From Labilibacter marinus (lineage in GTDB: Bacteria; Bacteroidota; Bacteroidia; Bacteroidales; Marinilabiliaceae), in NCBI RefSeq assembly GCF_001659685.2, contig NZ_LXYE02000010.1, positions 1-64,000 of the forward strand: DNA of 64,000 bases. Direction: 5' to 3'. The notes beneath the pieces are model-generated. The model was not told the origin of the DNA and did not search any database. It saw only the letters and a program-made list of their open reading frames with translations. Both the position numbers and the translations under genes were made by a program. Position 1 is the first letter of the stretch; every line of letters begins with the position of its first letter. This document shows, in pieces, positions 1 to 8,804 of this stretch.

Positions 1-82
1 CGGATCACGCACAAACATTACTAGGTATCTCTTTTATACTGATGCGTGACAGCTGCGAGAGTGATTCAAATGAAACTTACAC

Positions 83-128
83 CAAACTCAGACCAAACTC
101 ACAGATATGTGAGTTTGGTCTGAGTTTG
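83..128. repeat. 21-bp perfect inverted repeat
   Basis: Positions 83-103 and 108-128 are exact reverse complements with a GATA loop between them. Each arm contains a direct repeat of CAAACTCA separated by three bases. No T-tract follows on either strand, so it is not a standard terminator. It lies about 60 bases before the predicted yaaA promoter. The rest of 1-184 shows no gene that I can support. Confidence 0.8.
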
Positions 129-184
129 ATATGTAAATGGCCTTACTTTATTACGAAGCTGTTTAGAATCTCTTACGACTATAA

Positions 185-217
185 TTTGGGCTAGAATAAA
201 CCATTTCTTTAACTTTG
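185..217 (+). promoter_or_regulatory. Predicted Bacteroidota promoter of yaaA
   Basis: TTTG at 185-188 and TAACTTTG at 210-217 are separated by 21 bases, matching the Bacteroidota -33/-7 pattern (TTTG, then TAnnTTTG). The -7 box ends where the longest possible reading frame of yaaA would begin, which supports the ATG at 238 and implies a very short leader. Confidence 0.5.
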
Positions 218-237
218 TGTTTAAAATTGAAAAACTT

Positions 238-1008
238 ATGCAATTAATTATATCACCTGCAAAATCCTTGGATTTTGAAACTTCAATACCATTTCAACAA
301 AGCTCCGACTATAGATTTACTGAAGAACCCAAAGTGTTAGTGGATAAACTAAATACTTTAAGTAAAGAGGAGCTTTCGTCTCTTATGAAAATTAGCGATA
401 AGCTAGCTGAATTAAATTTTATACGCTTTAAGGAATGGAAGTATCCATTTAATCAAGAATTAGGACGTCAGGCTTTATTTGCATTTAAAGGGGATGTTTA
501 TACGGGCTTGGATGCCTATTCTTTAGATGAAGGTGACGTAACTTACATTCAAAGTAAATTACGCATCTTATCTGGGCTGTACGGCTTATTGCGCCCATTG
601 GATTTAATTTTACCATATCGTTTAGAGATGGGCAGCAAACTGCCTGTGCAGAAGGCTAAGAATTTATATCAATTCTGGGGTGATAAAATTACAGAACTTT
701 TAAATTCAGATATTCAAGATAATAAGCATAAGGTGATTATTAATTTAGCTTCCAGTGAATATTTTAAGTCTATCAATAAAAAACGGCTGAAGGTACCTAT
801 TATCACGCCTGAGTTTAGGGACCTTAAAAATGGAGAATATAAGATGATAAGTTTTTATGCAAAAAAAGCCAGGGGTTTAATGACTCGTTTCATTGTAAAA
901 AATAGAATTCAGGATCCAGAGGAAATCAAAGCATTTGATTTAGATGGTTATTATTACAACAATCAACTTTCTAAGAAGAGTACTCCTGTATTTACAAGAG
1001 ATCATTAA
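238..1008 (+). CDS. yaaA: Peroxide stress protein YaaA (UPF0246)
   Basis: A 256-residue protein, the usual length of the YaaA/UPF0246 family. Visible family signatures are ISPAKSLDFE at the N-terminus, SGLYGLLRPLDLILPYRLEMG-like text near the middle, NLASSEYFK, and FYAKKARGLM near the C-terminus. In E. coli YaaA limits intracellular iron during hydrogen peroxide stress and is cytoplasmic. I start at the ATG at 238, because translation begins with the conserved MQLIISPAKS and a promoter-like box ends at 217. It appears to be transcribed alone, since the next gene begins 115 bases later. The exact biochemical activity is not settled for the family. Confidence 0.93.
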   Translation: MQLIISPAKSLDFETSIPFQQSSDYRFTEEPKVLVDKLNTLSKEELSSLMKISDKLAELNFIRFKEWKYPFNQELGRQALFAFKGDVYTGLDAYSLDEGDVTYIQSKLRILSGLYGLLRPLDLILPYRLEMGSKLPVQKAKNLYQFWGDKITELLNSDIQDNKHKVIINLASSEYFKSINKKRLKVPIITPEFRDLKNGEYKMISFYAKKARGLMTRFIVKNRIQDPEEIKAFDLDGYYYNNQLSKKSTPVFTRDH

Positions 1009-1123
1009 TTCCTATCATATTGACGGAGGATTAAATTCAGATATAAAGGTAGTTTATTGATTTATTAAAGTTTTTTCGTAACTTATTACGACAGAAAATA
1101 CCTAAATCTTAAAGATATTTACC

Positions 1124-1837
1124 ATGGAAAAGAATTTAATTGTTGAAAGATATGGTAACCTGTTAAAAGCAGAACAGCTGGTTACCATGGAAGAAAAAAT
1201 ACTACCTAATACCTTTGTGTTGGAAGCGCCTGAACCATTCCCTGGTTTTTTTAATTATTATAGTGAATCTCCCCAAGACTCAACACCATTATATATTTAC
1301 TTGGTGGTGGATCAGCTATACACCTTGGAGCAGGTAACACGTGCGCGACAAAATATAAAGGAATATTTCCCTTCAGATTTTCATGCGGATGCAGGAACTG
1401 TTACCATTTATAATAAAACATATCATGTTATCAGAATTAGGCACCTGCAGAAGTATGATCAGATAAAAGCTTTACAAACTGCATTTCTGGACGAGGGAAT
1501 TAAATTTAAGAGAAAGCCTTCTAAAAAGATTGAATCTACAGGAGTTATTCGTTTAAAAAAGTTCTTTAGATTAAATGAAGTAGAGGAAGGTTTGTTTTTG
1601 GATGATGTGGAAAAAGATCATGGTTATATTTGTTTACCTAGGTTTGTTAAATGGGCCGAGTTTGAGGAATTAACTAATAAAGTAAAGTATAATTGGTCGG
1701 GTAGTTTTTTCGATGCAGCATTAGGTCATTTCCATAGTAATTTTGAAATCGAGGATATGATTAGAATATACAATCCTAAAATAGATATAGAATTACTGCG
1801 GAAGGCAAAACAAACATATCTTGAACAGATTAAATAG
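1124..1837 (+). CDS. Conserved hypothetical cytoplasmic protein
   Basis: 237 residues that I do not recognise as a characterised family. There is no signal peptide or membrane segment. The protein is mixed alpha/beta in character, with a central basic stretch (KFKRKPSKK, near residue 125) and aromatic-rich motifs such as PFPGFFNYY and FDAALGHFHSNFE. It is flanked by a long leader and followed directly by a strong terminator at 1841-1866, so it is probably a single-gene unit. Codon use looks like that of its neighbours. A housekeeping role restricted to Bacteroidota is a guess. Confidence 0.8.
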   Translation: MEKNLIVERYGNLLKAEQLVTMEEKILPNTFVLEAPEPFPGFFNYYSESPQDSTPLYIYLVVDQLYTLEQVTRARQNIKEYFPSDFHADAGTVTIYNKTYHVIRIRHLQKYDQIKALQTAFLDEGIKFKRKPSKKIESTGVIRLKKFFRLNEVEEGLFLDDVEKDHGYICLPRFVKWAEFEELTNKVKYNWSGSFFDAALGHFHSNFEIEDMIRIYNPKIDIELLRKAKQTYLEQIK

Positions 1838-1840
1838 TAT

Positions 1841-1866
1841 GAAGCTCCTAATAGGAGCTTTTTTTA
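1841..1866 (+). terminator. Rho-independent terminator
   Basis: AAGCTCC and AGGAGCTT arms around a short loop, followed directly by a run of seven T. It lies four bases after the stop of the upstream gene. Confidence 0.85.
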
Positions 1867-1974
1867 TACCAATTGGTCTAGTGTAAAATTAACAAGATGG
1901 TAACTTAAAATTGTTTGATTTTATTGATGTGTGTAGTATGTTTGTGTTTTGCAAATTCTATTAAAAGTAACATA

Positions 1975-2736
1975 ATGGATTTAAATAAATATATTCTCTT
2001 TATTGGCTTATTAATTGGCCTAGTTGCCTGTCAGCAAAAAGAGCATAAAGTCACTTATCAAGAAGGGTCAAATATCTTAATAGATGCTACTACAGCTACA
2101 GATAGCGGTATGATGGAGAAGGTTGCTCCTTATAAAGCAGATATTGATGCTAAAATGAATACGATTATTGGACGTAGTAAAAAGGAATTATTGGCTGATA
2201 AACCGGAAAGCCCTCTTTCTAATTTTGTTTCGGATGTAATTCAACATCAAGCCCAAGCTTATTTAATTCAGCATAAGATGGATTCAATTCCTGTTGTGTC
2301 ACTAATGAATATAAAGGGACTTAGGGCACCTATACCCTTGGGAGATATTACGATTCGCAATATTTTTGAAGTGATGCCTTTTGAAAATGAAATTGTTTTA
2401 TTGGCTTTACCGGGAGATAGTATCTTATCCTTATTTAAATACTTAGGGACTAGTGAAGGTGATGGAATTGCAGGAGCTTCTGTTGTTTATGACGGAACTA
2501 AATTGAGGGAAGTATTGTTAGATAATAAAGCGATTGATCCTAAGAAGAATTATTTTTTAGCTACATCTGACTATTTGGCGAATGGAGGAGATCATTATCA
2601 TATGATTATGAATGCATCGTTTAAAAGGAAGATTAATATGAAACTACGAGAAGCAATCATTGAAGAAATACAGGATTTAAGTGATAAGGATTTGGATGTG
2701 GATGCCAATGTGGAAGGTAGAATTATTTTCAATTAA
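1975..2736 (+). CDS. 5'-nucleotidase C-terminal domain lipoprotein
   Basis: A 253-residue lipoprotein corresponding to the substrate-binding C-terminal domain of UshA-type 5'-nucleotidases. It starts with a hydrophobic signal ending in a lipobox (LIGLVAC). Family motifs include the GDITIRNIFEVMPFENEIV region and YLANGGDHYHM near the end, where the GGD motif contacts the nucleoside. The catalytic metallophosphoesterase half is encoded separately just downstream, 11 bases after the stop, so the two proteins probably act together in the periplasm. I choose the ATG at 1975. A longer frame opens at a TTG at 1915, but that start would place an odd cysteine-rich stretch before the signal. Confidence 0.9.
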   Translation: MDLNKYILFIGLLIGLVACQQKEHKVTYQEGSNILIDATTATDSGMMEKVAPYKADIDAKMNTIIGRSKKELLADKPESPLSNFVSDVIQHQAQAYLIQHKMDSIPVVSLMNIKGLRAPIPLGDITIRNIFEVMPFENEIVLLALPGDSILSLFKYLGTSEGDGIAGASVVYDGTKLREVLLDNKAIDPKKNYFLATSDYLANGGDHYHMIMNASFKRKINMKLREAIIEEIQDLSDKDLDVDANVEGRIIFN

Positions 2737-2747
2737 AATCGTGGGTT

Positions 2748-3659
2748 GTGATAAACAATAGAAGAAAGTTTTTAAAAACTATAGCATTCGGGTCTGCAGC
2801 AGGAATGCTAACGATACCATCATGTAAAGTTGGAAATGGAGGAAAGGTTAAAGTAACTATATTGCATACCAACGATGTACATAGCCATATAGAACCATTT
2901 CCAGATAATCATGCTAAATATCCAGGTCAAGGTGGGTTTGCGCGTCGCTTTGCATTAATAAAGCAGGTGAGGAGAGAAGAGGAGCATGTACTTTTATTAG
3001 ATTCTGGAGATATATTTCAAGGAACGCCTTACTTTAATTTTTATAAGGGAGAACTGGATATTAAATTAATGGGTGAGATGGGGTACGATGCAGGTACCAT
3101 TGGTAACCATGAGTTTGATAATGGTATTGATGAGTTGGCTAATCAAATAAGCAAATCTAATTTTCCATTTTTATGTAGTAACTACAAGCTAAATAATTCA
3201 GCTCTAGATGGATTGACACAACCTTATAAGATATTTAAAAAAGGGCCAATTAAAATTGGTGTTATTGGATTAGGGATTCAGCTAAATGGACTTGTAACTC
3301 CAGTGAATTATAAAGGGGTAGATTGTTTAGACCCTGTTGTAGAAGGAGAAAAGGTCGCTCAATATTTAAAGGAAAAAGAAAAATGTAATTTAGTCATAGC
3401 CCTATCCCATTTAGGTTATGAGTATAAACAAGATTATTTTAGTGATATTAAAACGGCTAAAAATACAAAGTACATAGATGTACTATTAGGTGGCCATACC
3501 CATACATTTCTAGATCAGCCTACTATCCTTAATAATAAGGAGGGTAATGCAGTTATTGTTAATCAAACAGGTTGGGGAGGTATTAATTTGGGCAGATTAG
3601 ATTTCACGTTTGATACTTCTGATACTTCTGGGAATTTAGCTTTTAATGCACAATTATAA
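2748..3659 (+). CDS. Tat-exported metallophosphoesterase (5'-nucleotidase N-terminal half)
   Basis: 303 residues forming the catalytic domain of a 5'-nucleotidase. Metal-binding motifs are all present: HTNDVHSH (near residue 41), DSGDIFQG, GNHEFDNG, LSHLGY and GGHTHTFL. The N-terminus NNRRKFLK is a twin-arginine signal, and IPSC after it could be a lipobox. It starts at a GTG at 2748. It forms an operon with the separate C-terminal-domain lipoprotein upstream, a split of what is usually one polypeptide. A full-length, fused homologue is encoded at 45124-46602. The predicted role is dephosphorylation of periplasmic nucleotides. Confidence 0.92.
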   Translation: MINNRRKFLKTIAFGSAAGMLTIPSCKVGNGGKVKVTILHTNDVHSHIEPFPDNHAKYPGQGGFARRFALIKQVRREEEHVLLLDSGDIFQGTPYFNFYKGELDIKLMGEMGYDAGTIGNHEFDNGIDELANQISKSNFPFLCSNYKLNNSALDGLTQPYKIFKKGPIKIGVIGLGIQLNGLVTPVNYKGVDCLDPVVEGEKVAQYLKEKEKCNLVIALSHLGYEYKQDYFSDIKTAKNTKYIDVLLGGHTHTFLDQPTILNNKEGNAVIVNQTGWGGINLGRLDFTFDTSDTSGNLAFNAQL

Positions 3660-3671
3660 TGATCTATTTAT

Positions 3672-4238
3672 ATGAAAATACCTATCGTAGATTTATCTTT
3701 AGATAACTTAATTAAACTAAAAACAGAAAATGACTGGAACGACCACTTTAATTTGGTGGTATGGCCTAGAACCTTATTTTGGTTAGGTTTGAAAGAGCAG
3801 TTTGCGGAATATGAGTCTTTGAATTGGAAGATTCATTTTACTCCTAATAACATGCATAATAATTTTATATCTATGCATGTAACGGATCCTAATGAAGTAT
3901 TTAATTTTTACTTTCAAGTTCCACTGGTAGAAAAGTTATCTCTGAATTTATACCTAGGAGACAATACATATAATTTCTTTGAGATACATCCTTTTTTAGT
4001 TTCTAAGGGTGTTATTAAGCCGGATGAGCCAGAGATAAAAGCCACCTCTACCATATTACCACATTTATTGCTGTCGTCTACTAATACTAAGTATGAAAAA
4101 AAGACCTTGTGGGATATTGATACAGATAACTGCTTGGAGATAGTAAAAACAGATCCCATTATAAATTTACTGATACAACGCTTTAAACAATATGTTCCTC
4201 CATTAAAGAAAATAATTTCGAGCGAGTGGGCATTATAA
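3672..4238 (+). CDS. Hypothetical protein
   Basis: 188 residues, no recognised family. There is no signal peptide or membrane helix. The sequence is rich in aromatic residues (for example WPRTLFWLGL near residue 31 and FNFYFQVPLVEKL near 80). It begins 12 bases after the metallophosphoesterase stop, so it probably belongs to that transcript, but nothing in it suggests a nucleotidase role. The stop is followed directly by a strong two-way terminator. Confidence 0.75.
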   Translation: MKIPIVDLSLDNLIKLKTENDWNDHFNLVVWPRTLFWLGLKEQFAEYESLNWKIHFTPNNMHNNFISMHVTDPNEVFNFYFQVPLVEKLSLNLYLGDNTYNFFEIHPFLVSKGVIKPDEPEIKATSTILPHLLLSSTNTKYEKKTLWDIDTDNCLEIVKTDPIINLLIQRFKQYVPPLKKIISSEWAL

Positions 4239-4241
4239 AAT

Positions 4242-4283
4242 AAAAAACTCCGATTACTTCATGTAAGTAATCGGAGTTTTTTT
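4242..4283. terminator. Bidirectional terminator
   Basis: An 18-bp perfect stem (4242-4259 with 4265-4282) around a five-base loop. The arms begin with six A and end with a run of T, so it works on both strands. It sits between converging genes (the 188-residue unknown and the Lrp-type regulator). Confidence 0.9.
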
Positions 4284-4300
4284 ATATCGTAATATTTCTT

Positions 4301-4762
4301 TTAATCTATCGGTAATTGACGTTTAAATGTTTCTTCAAGAGATATGATTGTCTCTGTTGAAGATATACCCGTGATAGATTGCAGTCTGTCGTGTAGCATA
4401 CGTTTTAAATCTTCATTGTTACGTGCATAAATCTTAATGAAAATGGCATACTGACCCGTGGTATAGTGACACTCAACAATCTGAGGGATATCTTTTAACA
4501 TCTCAACCACCTTGTCAAATAAGCTTGCTTTTTTCAGAAATATACCCATAAATGCACAGGTATGATATCCAATTTTAGCTGGATTAATAATAAATTCAGA
4601 CCCTTTAATTACCTCTAAATTCATTAAACGCTGAATTCTTTGGTGAATAGCAGCTCCAGAAACTTTACATTCTCGGGCTACCTCCAAAAAAGGGATTCGG
4701 GCATTTTTAGTGATAAGAGATAATATTTTTTTATCTAAACTATCAATTTGTTGGTTATCCAT
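4301..4762 (-). CDS. Lrp/AsnC family transcriptional regulator
   Basis: 153 residues, the standard length of the family. An N-terminal AsnC-type helix-turn-helix covers roughly residues 5-65 (DSLDKKILSLITKNARIPF, then VSGAAIHQRIQRL). The C-terminal RAM/ligand-binding ferredoxin-like domain follows (HYTTGQYAIFIKIYARN). Proteins of this type sense amino acids and act as octamers or dimers of dimers. No adjacent amino-acid gene points to a target. It is transcribed alone and ends at the shared terminator at 4242-4283. Confidence 0.95.
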   Translation of the reverse strand: MDNQQIDSLDKKILSLITKNARIPFLEVARECKVSGAAIHQRIQRLMNLEVIKGSEFIINPAKIGYHTCAFMGIFLKKASLFDKVVEMLKDIPQIVECHYTTGQYAIFIKIYARNNEDLKRMLHDRLQSITGISSTETIISLEETFKRQLPID

Positions 4763-4918
4763 TTTATCCTACTAGGGTTATAAATTGTAATGATAATTGC
4801 TTATTTACTAATAATATGGAACAAAAGTATAAATTTGAGGACTAATATTCAATAGTATTTGTCATGTTTATTTTAAATATGTTACCATTTTTTAGGTGTA
4901 GCTTATAAATTATAAGCA

Positions 4919-6211
4919 TTATTCGCTCATGTAGGCATTTTGAACATTTTGTTCTGTTGGAAATTGGAATACGCTTAGTCCAAATTCTGGCAATACAGCT
5001 AAAATATGATCGAAGATATCGGCCTGAATACTCTCGTAATTAGCCCAAGCCTGATCGTTACTAAATACATATATTTCTATAGGAAGCCCTTTTTCATTGG
5101 GCTGAAGGTGACGTACCAAAAATGTCATTCCCTTATGGATTTTTGGGTGATGTCTTAAGTAGCTTTCTAAATACTTTCTGAAAATCCCCAGATTAGTTAA
5201 GTTACGACCATTTATAGCTGATGATTCGTCAATGTCAAATTGTTTGTTGTATTCATCTAGCTCATCTAGTTTATCTTCAATGTAATCTTGTAGAAACTTT
5301 ACCTTTTTGTATTTAGAAATCATCTCAGGTGAGCAAAATTTCACACTCTTCATATCTATGTTAATAGAGCGCTTTATTCTTCTACCGCCCGATTCCTCCA
5401 TCCCTTTCCAGTTGGTAAAGCTTTCGCTCACTAATGCATAGGTGGGAACTGTAGAAATTGTTTTATCCCAGTTTTGTATTTTAACCGTGTTTAAAGTAAT
5501 CTCCAAAACAGAGCCATCCGTATTTCTTGAAGGCATAACAATCCAATCGCCAGGTTTAACCATGTTGTTGGCCGATAGTTGAATACTAGCCACAAATCCT
5601 AAAATAGTATCTTTAAACACCAAAATTAATACAGCAGCTATCGCTCCTAAACCTGTAAATATAGCCGTGAGTTTAATGTCAAATATTATAGAGACAATAA
5701 TCAGGATTCCCACTAAAGTTATCATCAATTGTATGCCTTGAACATAACCTTTTATCGGACGATCTTTTCCGTAAGGTTGTGTGTCGTATATATCTTGAGT
5801 AGCCTTTAAAAAGGAATCAACCATTAACAATATTACTATGATAAAATAGGAGGATATGGTACTATTTAATATGGTATAGATAGTGGGGTAGGGTGTAAAA
5901 ATAATATCTATAAACGCATAAATAATAATAGCAGGAACCAATAAGGCTGCTCTTTTTATTAGTTTTCGTTTTACGTAAAAATCGTCATATTGTGATTTGG
6001 TTTTTTCCATCACACGCTCAATCGTTTTAACCAAATATTTTTTGGCAAAATAGTGCCCTACTTTGGCTAATATGATGGCAATTATAGAGAATGTAGCTAC
6101 TTGTATGTAAGCAATAGCATCTTCACCTAAATTAGCCTTCTTTAATAAAGCTTGAAAAGAACTCGCTAAACTTTCTGTGTTGAGTGTGGTTGTGTTAATG
6201 TTTTCAGGCAT
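4919..6211 (-). CDS. ybdG: Mechanosensitive channel, YbdG/MscM-like
   Basis: 430 residues from the ATG at 6211. N-terminal membrane helices lie at roughly residues 25-190, followed by the MscS pore helix and beta domain. The beta domain text (GDWIVMPSRNTDGSVLEI, TVPTYALVSESFTNWKGM, SGGRRIKRSI) is very close to E. coli YbdG, a small-conductance channel of the MscS superfamily that protects against osmotic stress in the inner membrane. The longer frame opening at 6256 overlaps the divergent gene and adds a non-conserved stretch, so I prefer MPENINT as the start. It is transcribed alone and is divergent from the M64 peptidase. Confidence 0.92.
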   Translation of the reverse strand: MPENINTTTLNTESLASSFQALLKKANLGEDAIAYIQVATFSIIAIILAKVGHYFAKKYLVKTIERVMEKTKSQYDDFYVKRKLIKRAALLVPAIIIYAFIDIIFTPYPTIYTILNSTISSYFIIVILLMVDSFLKATQDIYDTQPYGKDRPIKGYVQGIQLMITLVGILIIVSIIFDIKLTAIFTGLGAIAAVLILVFKDTILGFVASIQLSANNMVKPGDWIVMPSRNTDGSVLEITLNTVKIQNWDKTISTVPTYALVSESFTNWKGMEESGGRRIKRSINIDMKSVKFCSPEMISKYKKVKFLQDYIEDKLDELDEYNKQFDIDESSAINGRNLTNLGIFRKYLESYLRHHPKIHKGMTFLVRHLQPNEKGLPIEIYVFSNDQAWANYESIQADIFDHILAVLPEFGLSVFQFPTEQNVQNAYMSE

Positions 6212-6280
6212 AGAATAGTTTTTTAACCTATAAGTTGTACATTGTAATGAATGCAAAAATACAAGTTAATTTTTTTCCAC

Positions 6281-7555
6281 ATGAAGCAATTTGTACTATT
6301 TCTTTTATTTTTTCTTATCGTTCAGATAGATAGCGATGCGCAATTCAAAAGTTACTTTCAAAATGGTAGTTTAAGAATTGATTTTGTATTAAGTGGTAAT
6401 GCCCAAGAATCGAAGGCTTCCATTTTTGAATTAAAAAAAGAGCGGTTTTATGGCGGCTCCTTGCATAAAACCATAGACTCATTAAATTATGGCGAGTTTA
6501 AAATTTCTCTTTTAGATAAGTTAGACAGTACAGTGATATACACTCGTGGGTTTTGTACCTTATTTGAAGAATGGCAAACAACGGATGAAGCTAAAAGAAT
6601 GGATAAGAGCTTTTTTCAAACGGTAACAGTGCCTTTCCCTAAAAAAGAAGTGGTTGTATCTATTGAGCGACGAAAAAGAAATGGACAGTTTTATAATTTA
6701 TTGAATACCTCCATCGATCCTAGGGCATACTCTATCGTAAAGGGAAAATTAAATGGCGTTAAGACTCATAAATTGATAGATAATGGAAATAAAGATGAAT
6801 GTGTTGATATAGCTTTTATCGGAGAAGGATATGCAGATTATGAAATGGACAAGTTTCATCAGGATATTCAACGAATGTATGATTACATGATTACCCAGAG
6901 TCCTTTTGATCGTTATCAGAATAAATTTAATTTTTGGGCTGTGGACGCCGTATCTGCGGAGTCAGGTGTAACAGATCCAAGAAAAGATGTTTGGAAAGAT
7001 ACAGCTTTGAAGTCGAGCTTTAATACGCTTAATTCTGATAGATACCTTGAAAGCACCCATACATTTTTAATTAGAGATTATGCAGCCTTGGTTCCCTACG
7101 ATCAGATTTATGTAATAGCAAATACCGATAAATATGGTGGAGGTGGAATTTATAATCACTTCTCACTAACATCTATTGATAATAGTAGGTCGTTGACTGT
7201 TTTTATTCATGAATTTGGACATGCTTTCGCAGGATTGGGAGATGAATATTATACTTCGGAAGTGAGTTATAGCGAGTATTTTAATCAGGAAATAGAGCCT
7301 TGGCAGCCTAATTTAACTACGCTTATAAATTTCGAGGCTAAGTGGAAAGGTATGATATCTAAATCAACCCCTATTCCAACACCTGCCAAAGAAAAATATT
7401 TAGATAAAGTGGGCGTTTTTGAAGGTGGAGGTTATTCTGCCAAGGGCATTTATCGACCAACTTACGATTGTAGAATGAAATCCAATGAAGCAGATGAGTT
7501 TTGCCCTGTTTGTCAAAAGGCTATTGAGGAAATGATTTTGTTTTTAACAGACTAA
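6281..7555 (+). CDS. M64 family metallopeptidase (IgA peptidase-like)
   Basis: 424 residues from the ATG at 6281, which begins a clear signal peptide (MKQFVLFLLFFLIVQIDSDAQ up to AQ). An N-terminal beta-rich M64_N-type domain is followed by the catalytic domain with the zinc motif HEFGHAFAGLGDEYY, where two His and the later Asp are the expected ligands. Four C-terminal cysteines (DCRMK, FCPVCQK) may form disulfides. The family includes the Clostridium ramosum IgA peptidase, but members in environmental Bacteroidota have unknown substrates. It is predicted to be periplasmic or secreted. A start 30 bases upstream is possible but would precede the signal peptide. Confidence 0.92.
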   Translation: MKQFVLFLLFFLIVQIDSDAQFKSYFQNGSLRIDFVLSGNAQESKASIFELKKERFYGGSLHKTIDSLNYGEFKISLLDKLDSTVIYTRGFCTLFEEWQTTDEAKRMDKSFFQTVTVPFPKKEVVVSIERRKRNGQFYNLLNTSIDPRAYSIVKGKLNGVKTHKLIDNGNKDECVDIAFIGEGYADYEMDKFHQDIQRMYDYMITQSPFDRYQNKFNFWAVDAVSAESGVTDPRKDVWKDTALKSSFNTLNSDRYLESTHTFLIRDYAALVPYDQIYVIANTDKYGGGGIYNHFSLTSIDNSRSLTVFIHEFGHAFAGLGDEYYTSEVSYSEYFNQEIEPWQPNLTTLINFEAKWKGMISKSTPIPTPAKEKYLDKVGVFEGGGYSAKGIYRPTYDCRMKSNEADEFCPVCQKAIEEMILFLTD

Positions 7556-7676
7556 GTAAAATTGTTTTTGCTTGATTCGTAAAAACTCTGATATTTGGAA
7601 AGTAAATATGAGGAGAGTGAATCAGAATCTACATTAAAATATACATTGTTAATAAAAAAAATAAAGTAATTGAAAT

Positions 7677-8672
7677 ATGCAACACCAGGCAAATAAGGAA
7701 CGATACGAAGAAATGCTTTACCAACGCTGTGGTAGGAGTGGAATAAAGTTGCCAGCCATCTCATTGGGTTTATGGCATAATTTCGGATCAGTTGATGTTT
7801 ATGAAAATGGGAAAGCCATTATTTTTGAGGCTTTTGATAAAGGAATAACGCATTTTGATTTAGCTAATAATTACGGACCAGAACCAGGTAGTGCTGAAGA
7901 AAATTTTGGGTCAGTTTTTAATAAGCATTTAAAAGCTTATCGCGATGAGATGCTAATTTCGACTAAGGCGGGATATTATATGTGGCCAGGTCCATACGGT
8001 GAGTGGGGATCTAGAAAAAACTTGATTTCAAGTTTAGATCAAAGTTTAAAGAGAATGGATTTAGAATATGTGGATGTTTTTTATTCGCACCGTTTTGATC
8101 CTGAAACGCCGCTAGAGGAAACAATGATGGCCTTAGATCATGCCGTCCGTCAAGGGAAAGCCTTATATGCGGGAATCTCTAACTACCCAGCCGATAAAAC
8201 TCGCGAAGCTGAATCTATCCTAAGGGAATTAGGAACGCCTTGTTTAATTCATCAGGCTCGCTATAGTATGTTAGACCGTTGGGTGGAAGACGAGTTGCTA
8301 GATGTGGTGGATAAGAGAGGGATGGGGCTAATAGCTTTTTCTCCATTAGCACAAGGTCTATTGACTAACAAATATATTAAGGGTGTGCCCGAAGGGTCGA
8401 GAATGACTCGCAATCATTTTCTAAAAGAAGAGCATTTGACTACGCAAAAGTTAGATGCCATTAAAGATTTAAATGAGATTGCTCAGAATAGGAATCAATC
8501 CTTAGCTCAAATGGCTATTGCTTGGTTGTTAAAGGATGATAGAGTAACGTCGGTATTAGTTGGAGCAAGTTCTGTACGTCAGTTAAACGACAGTATTAAT
8601 AGTCTAAATAACCTAAAATTTCAGTCTGATGAACTGGATAAGATTGAAGGTATCTTAAAAACGATTAAATAA
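7677..8672 (+). CDS. Aldo/keto reductase, YghZ-like
   Basis: 331 residues. The N-terminus (RYEEMLYQRCGRSGIKLP, then SLGLWHNFG) and the whole length match YghZ/Gpr, an NADPH-dependent L-glyceraldehyde 3-phosphate reductase also linked to methylglyoxal detoxification. The catalytic tetrad is present: Asp61, Tyr66, Lys97 and His138. The C-terminal GASSVRQLNDS region binds the cofactor phosphate. The protein is cytoplasmic and probably monocistronic, since a terminator follows. It could also be annotated as a voltage-gated potassium channel beta-subunit-like AKR, but the YghZ resemblance is stronger. Confidence 0.92.
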   Translation: MQHQANKERYEEMLYQRCGRSGIKLPAISLGLWHNFGSVDVYENGKAIIFEAFDKGITHFDLANNYGPEPGSAEENFGSVFNKHLKAYRDEMLISTKAGYYMWPGPYGEWGSRKNLISSLDQSLKRMDLEYVDVFYSHRFDPETPLEETMMALDHAVRQGKALYAGISNYPADKTREAESILRELGTPCLIHQARYSMLDRWVEDELLDVVDKRGMGLIAFSPLAQGLLTNKYIKGVPEGSRMTRNHFLKEEHLTTQKLDAIKDLNEIAQNRNQSLAQMAIAWLLKDDRVTSVLVGASSVRQLNDSINSLNNLKFQSDELDKIEGILKTIK

Positions 8673-8704
8673 ATCAAGACTATAAGTTCTTTGTACAAGA
8701 ATTT

Positions 8705-8755
8705 AAAGCTCTTCTCTTTATTCATGTTAATAAGGAGAAGGGCTTTAGTTTTTTG
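8705..8755 (+). terminator. Rho-independent terminator
   Basis: AAAGCTCTTCTC (8705-8716) pairs with GAGAAGGGCTTT (8735-8746), one G-T pair, followed by AGTTTTTT. It follows the aldo/keto reductase. Confidence 0.75.
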
Positions 8756-8804
8756 TGGATGATTTTGGAAATAATCAGTATGGACTTATAGACTATGAAA
8801 CTAA

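Noticed and set aside
1915-1974. TTG start for the 5'-nucleotidase C-terminal lipoprotein
   Set aside because: It adds a cysteine-rich stretch before the signal peptide. The ATG at 1975 begins directly with a normal lipoprotein signal.
6212-6280. Longer starts for the MscS channel (6256) and the M64 peptidase (6251), which would overlap
   Set aside because: Both later ATG codons start recognisable N-termini and remove the overlap.
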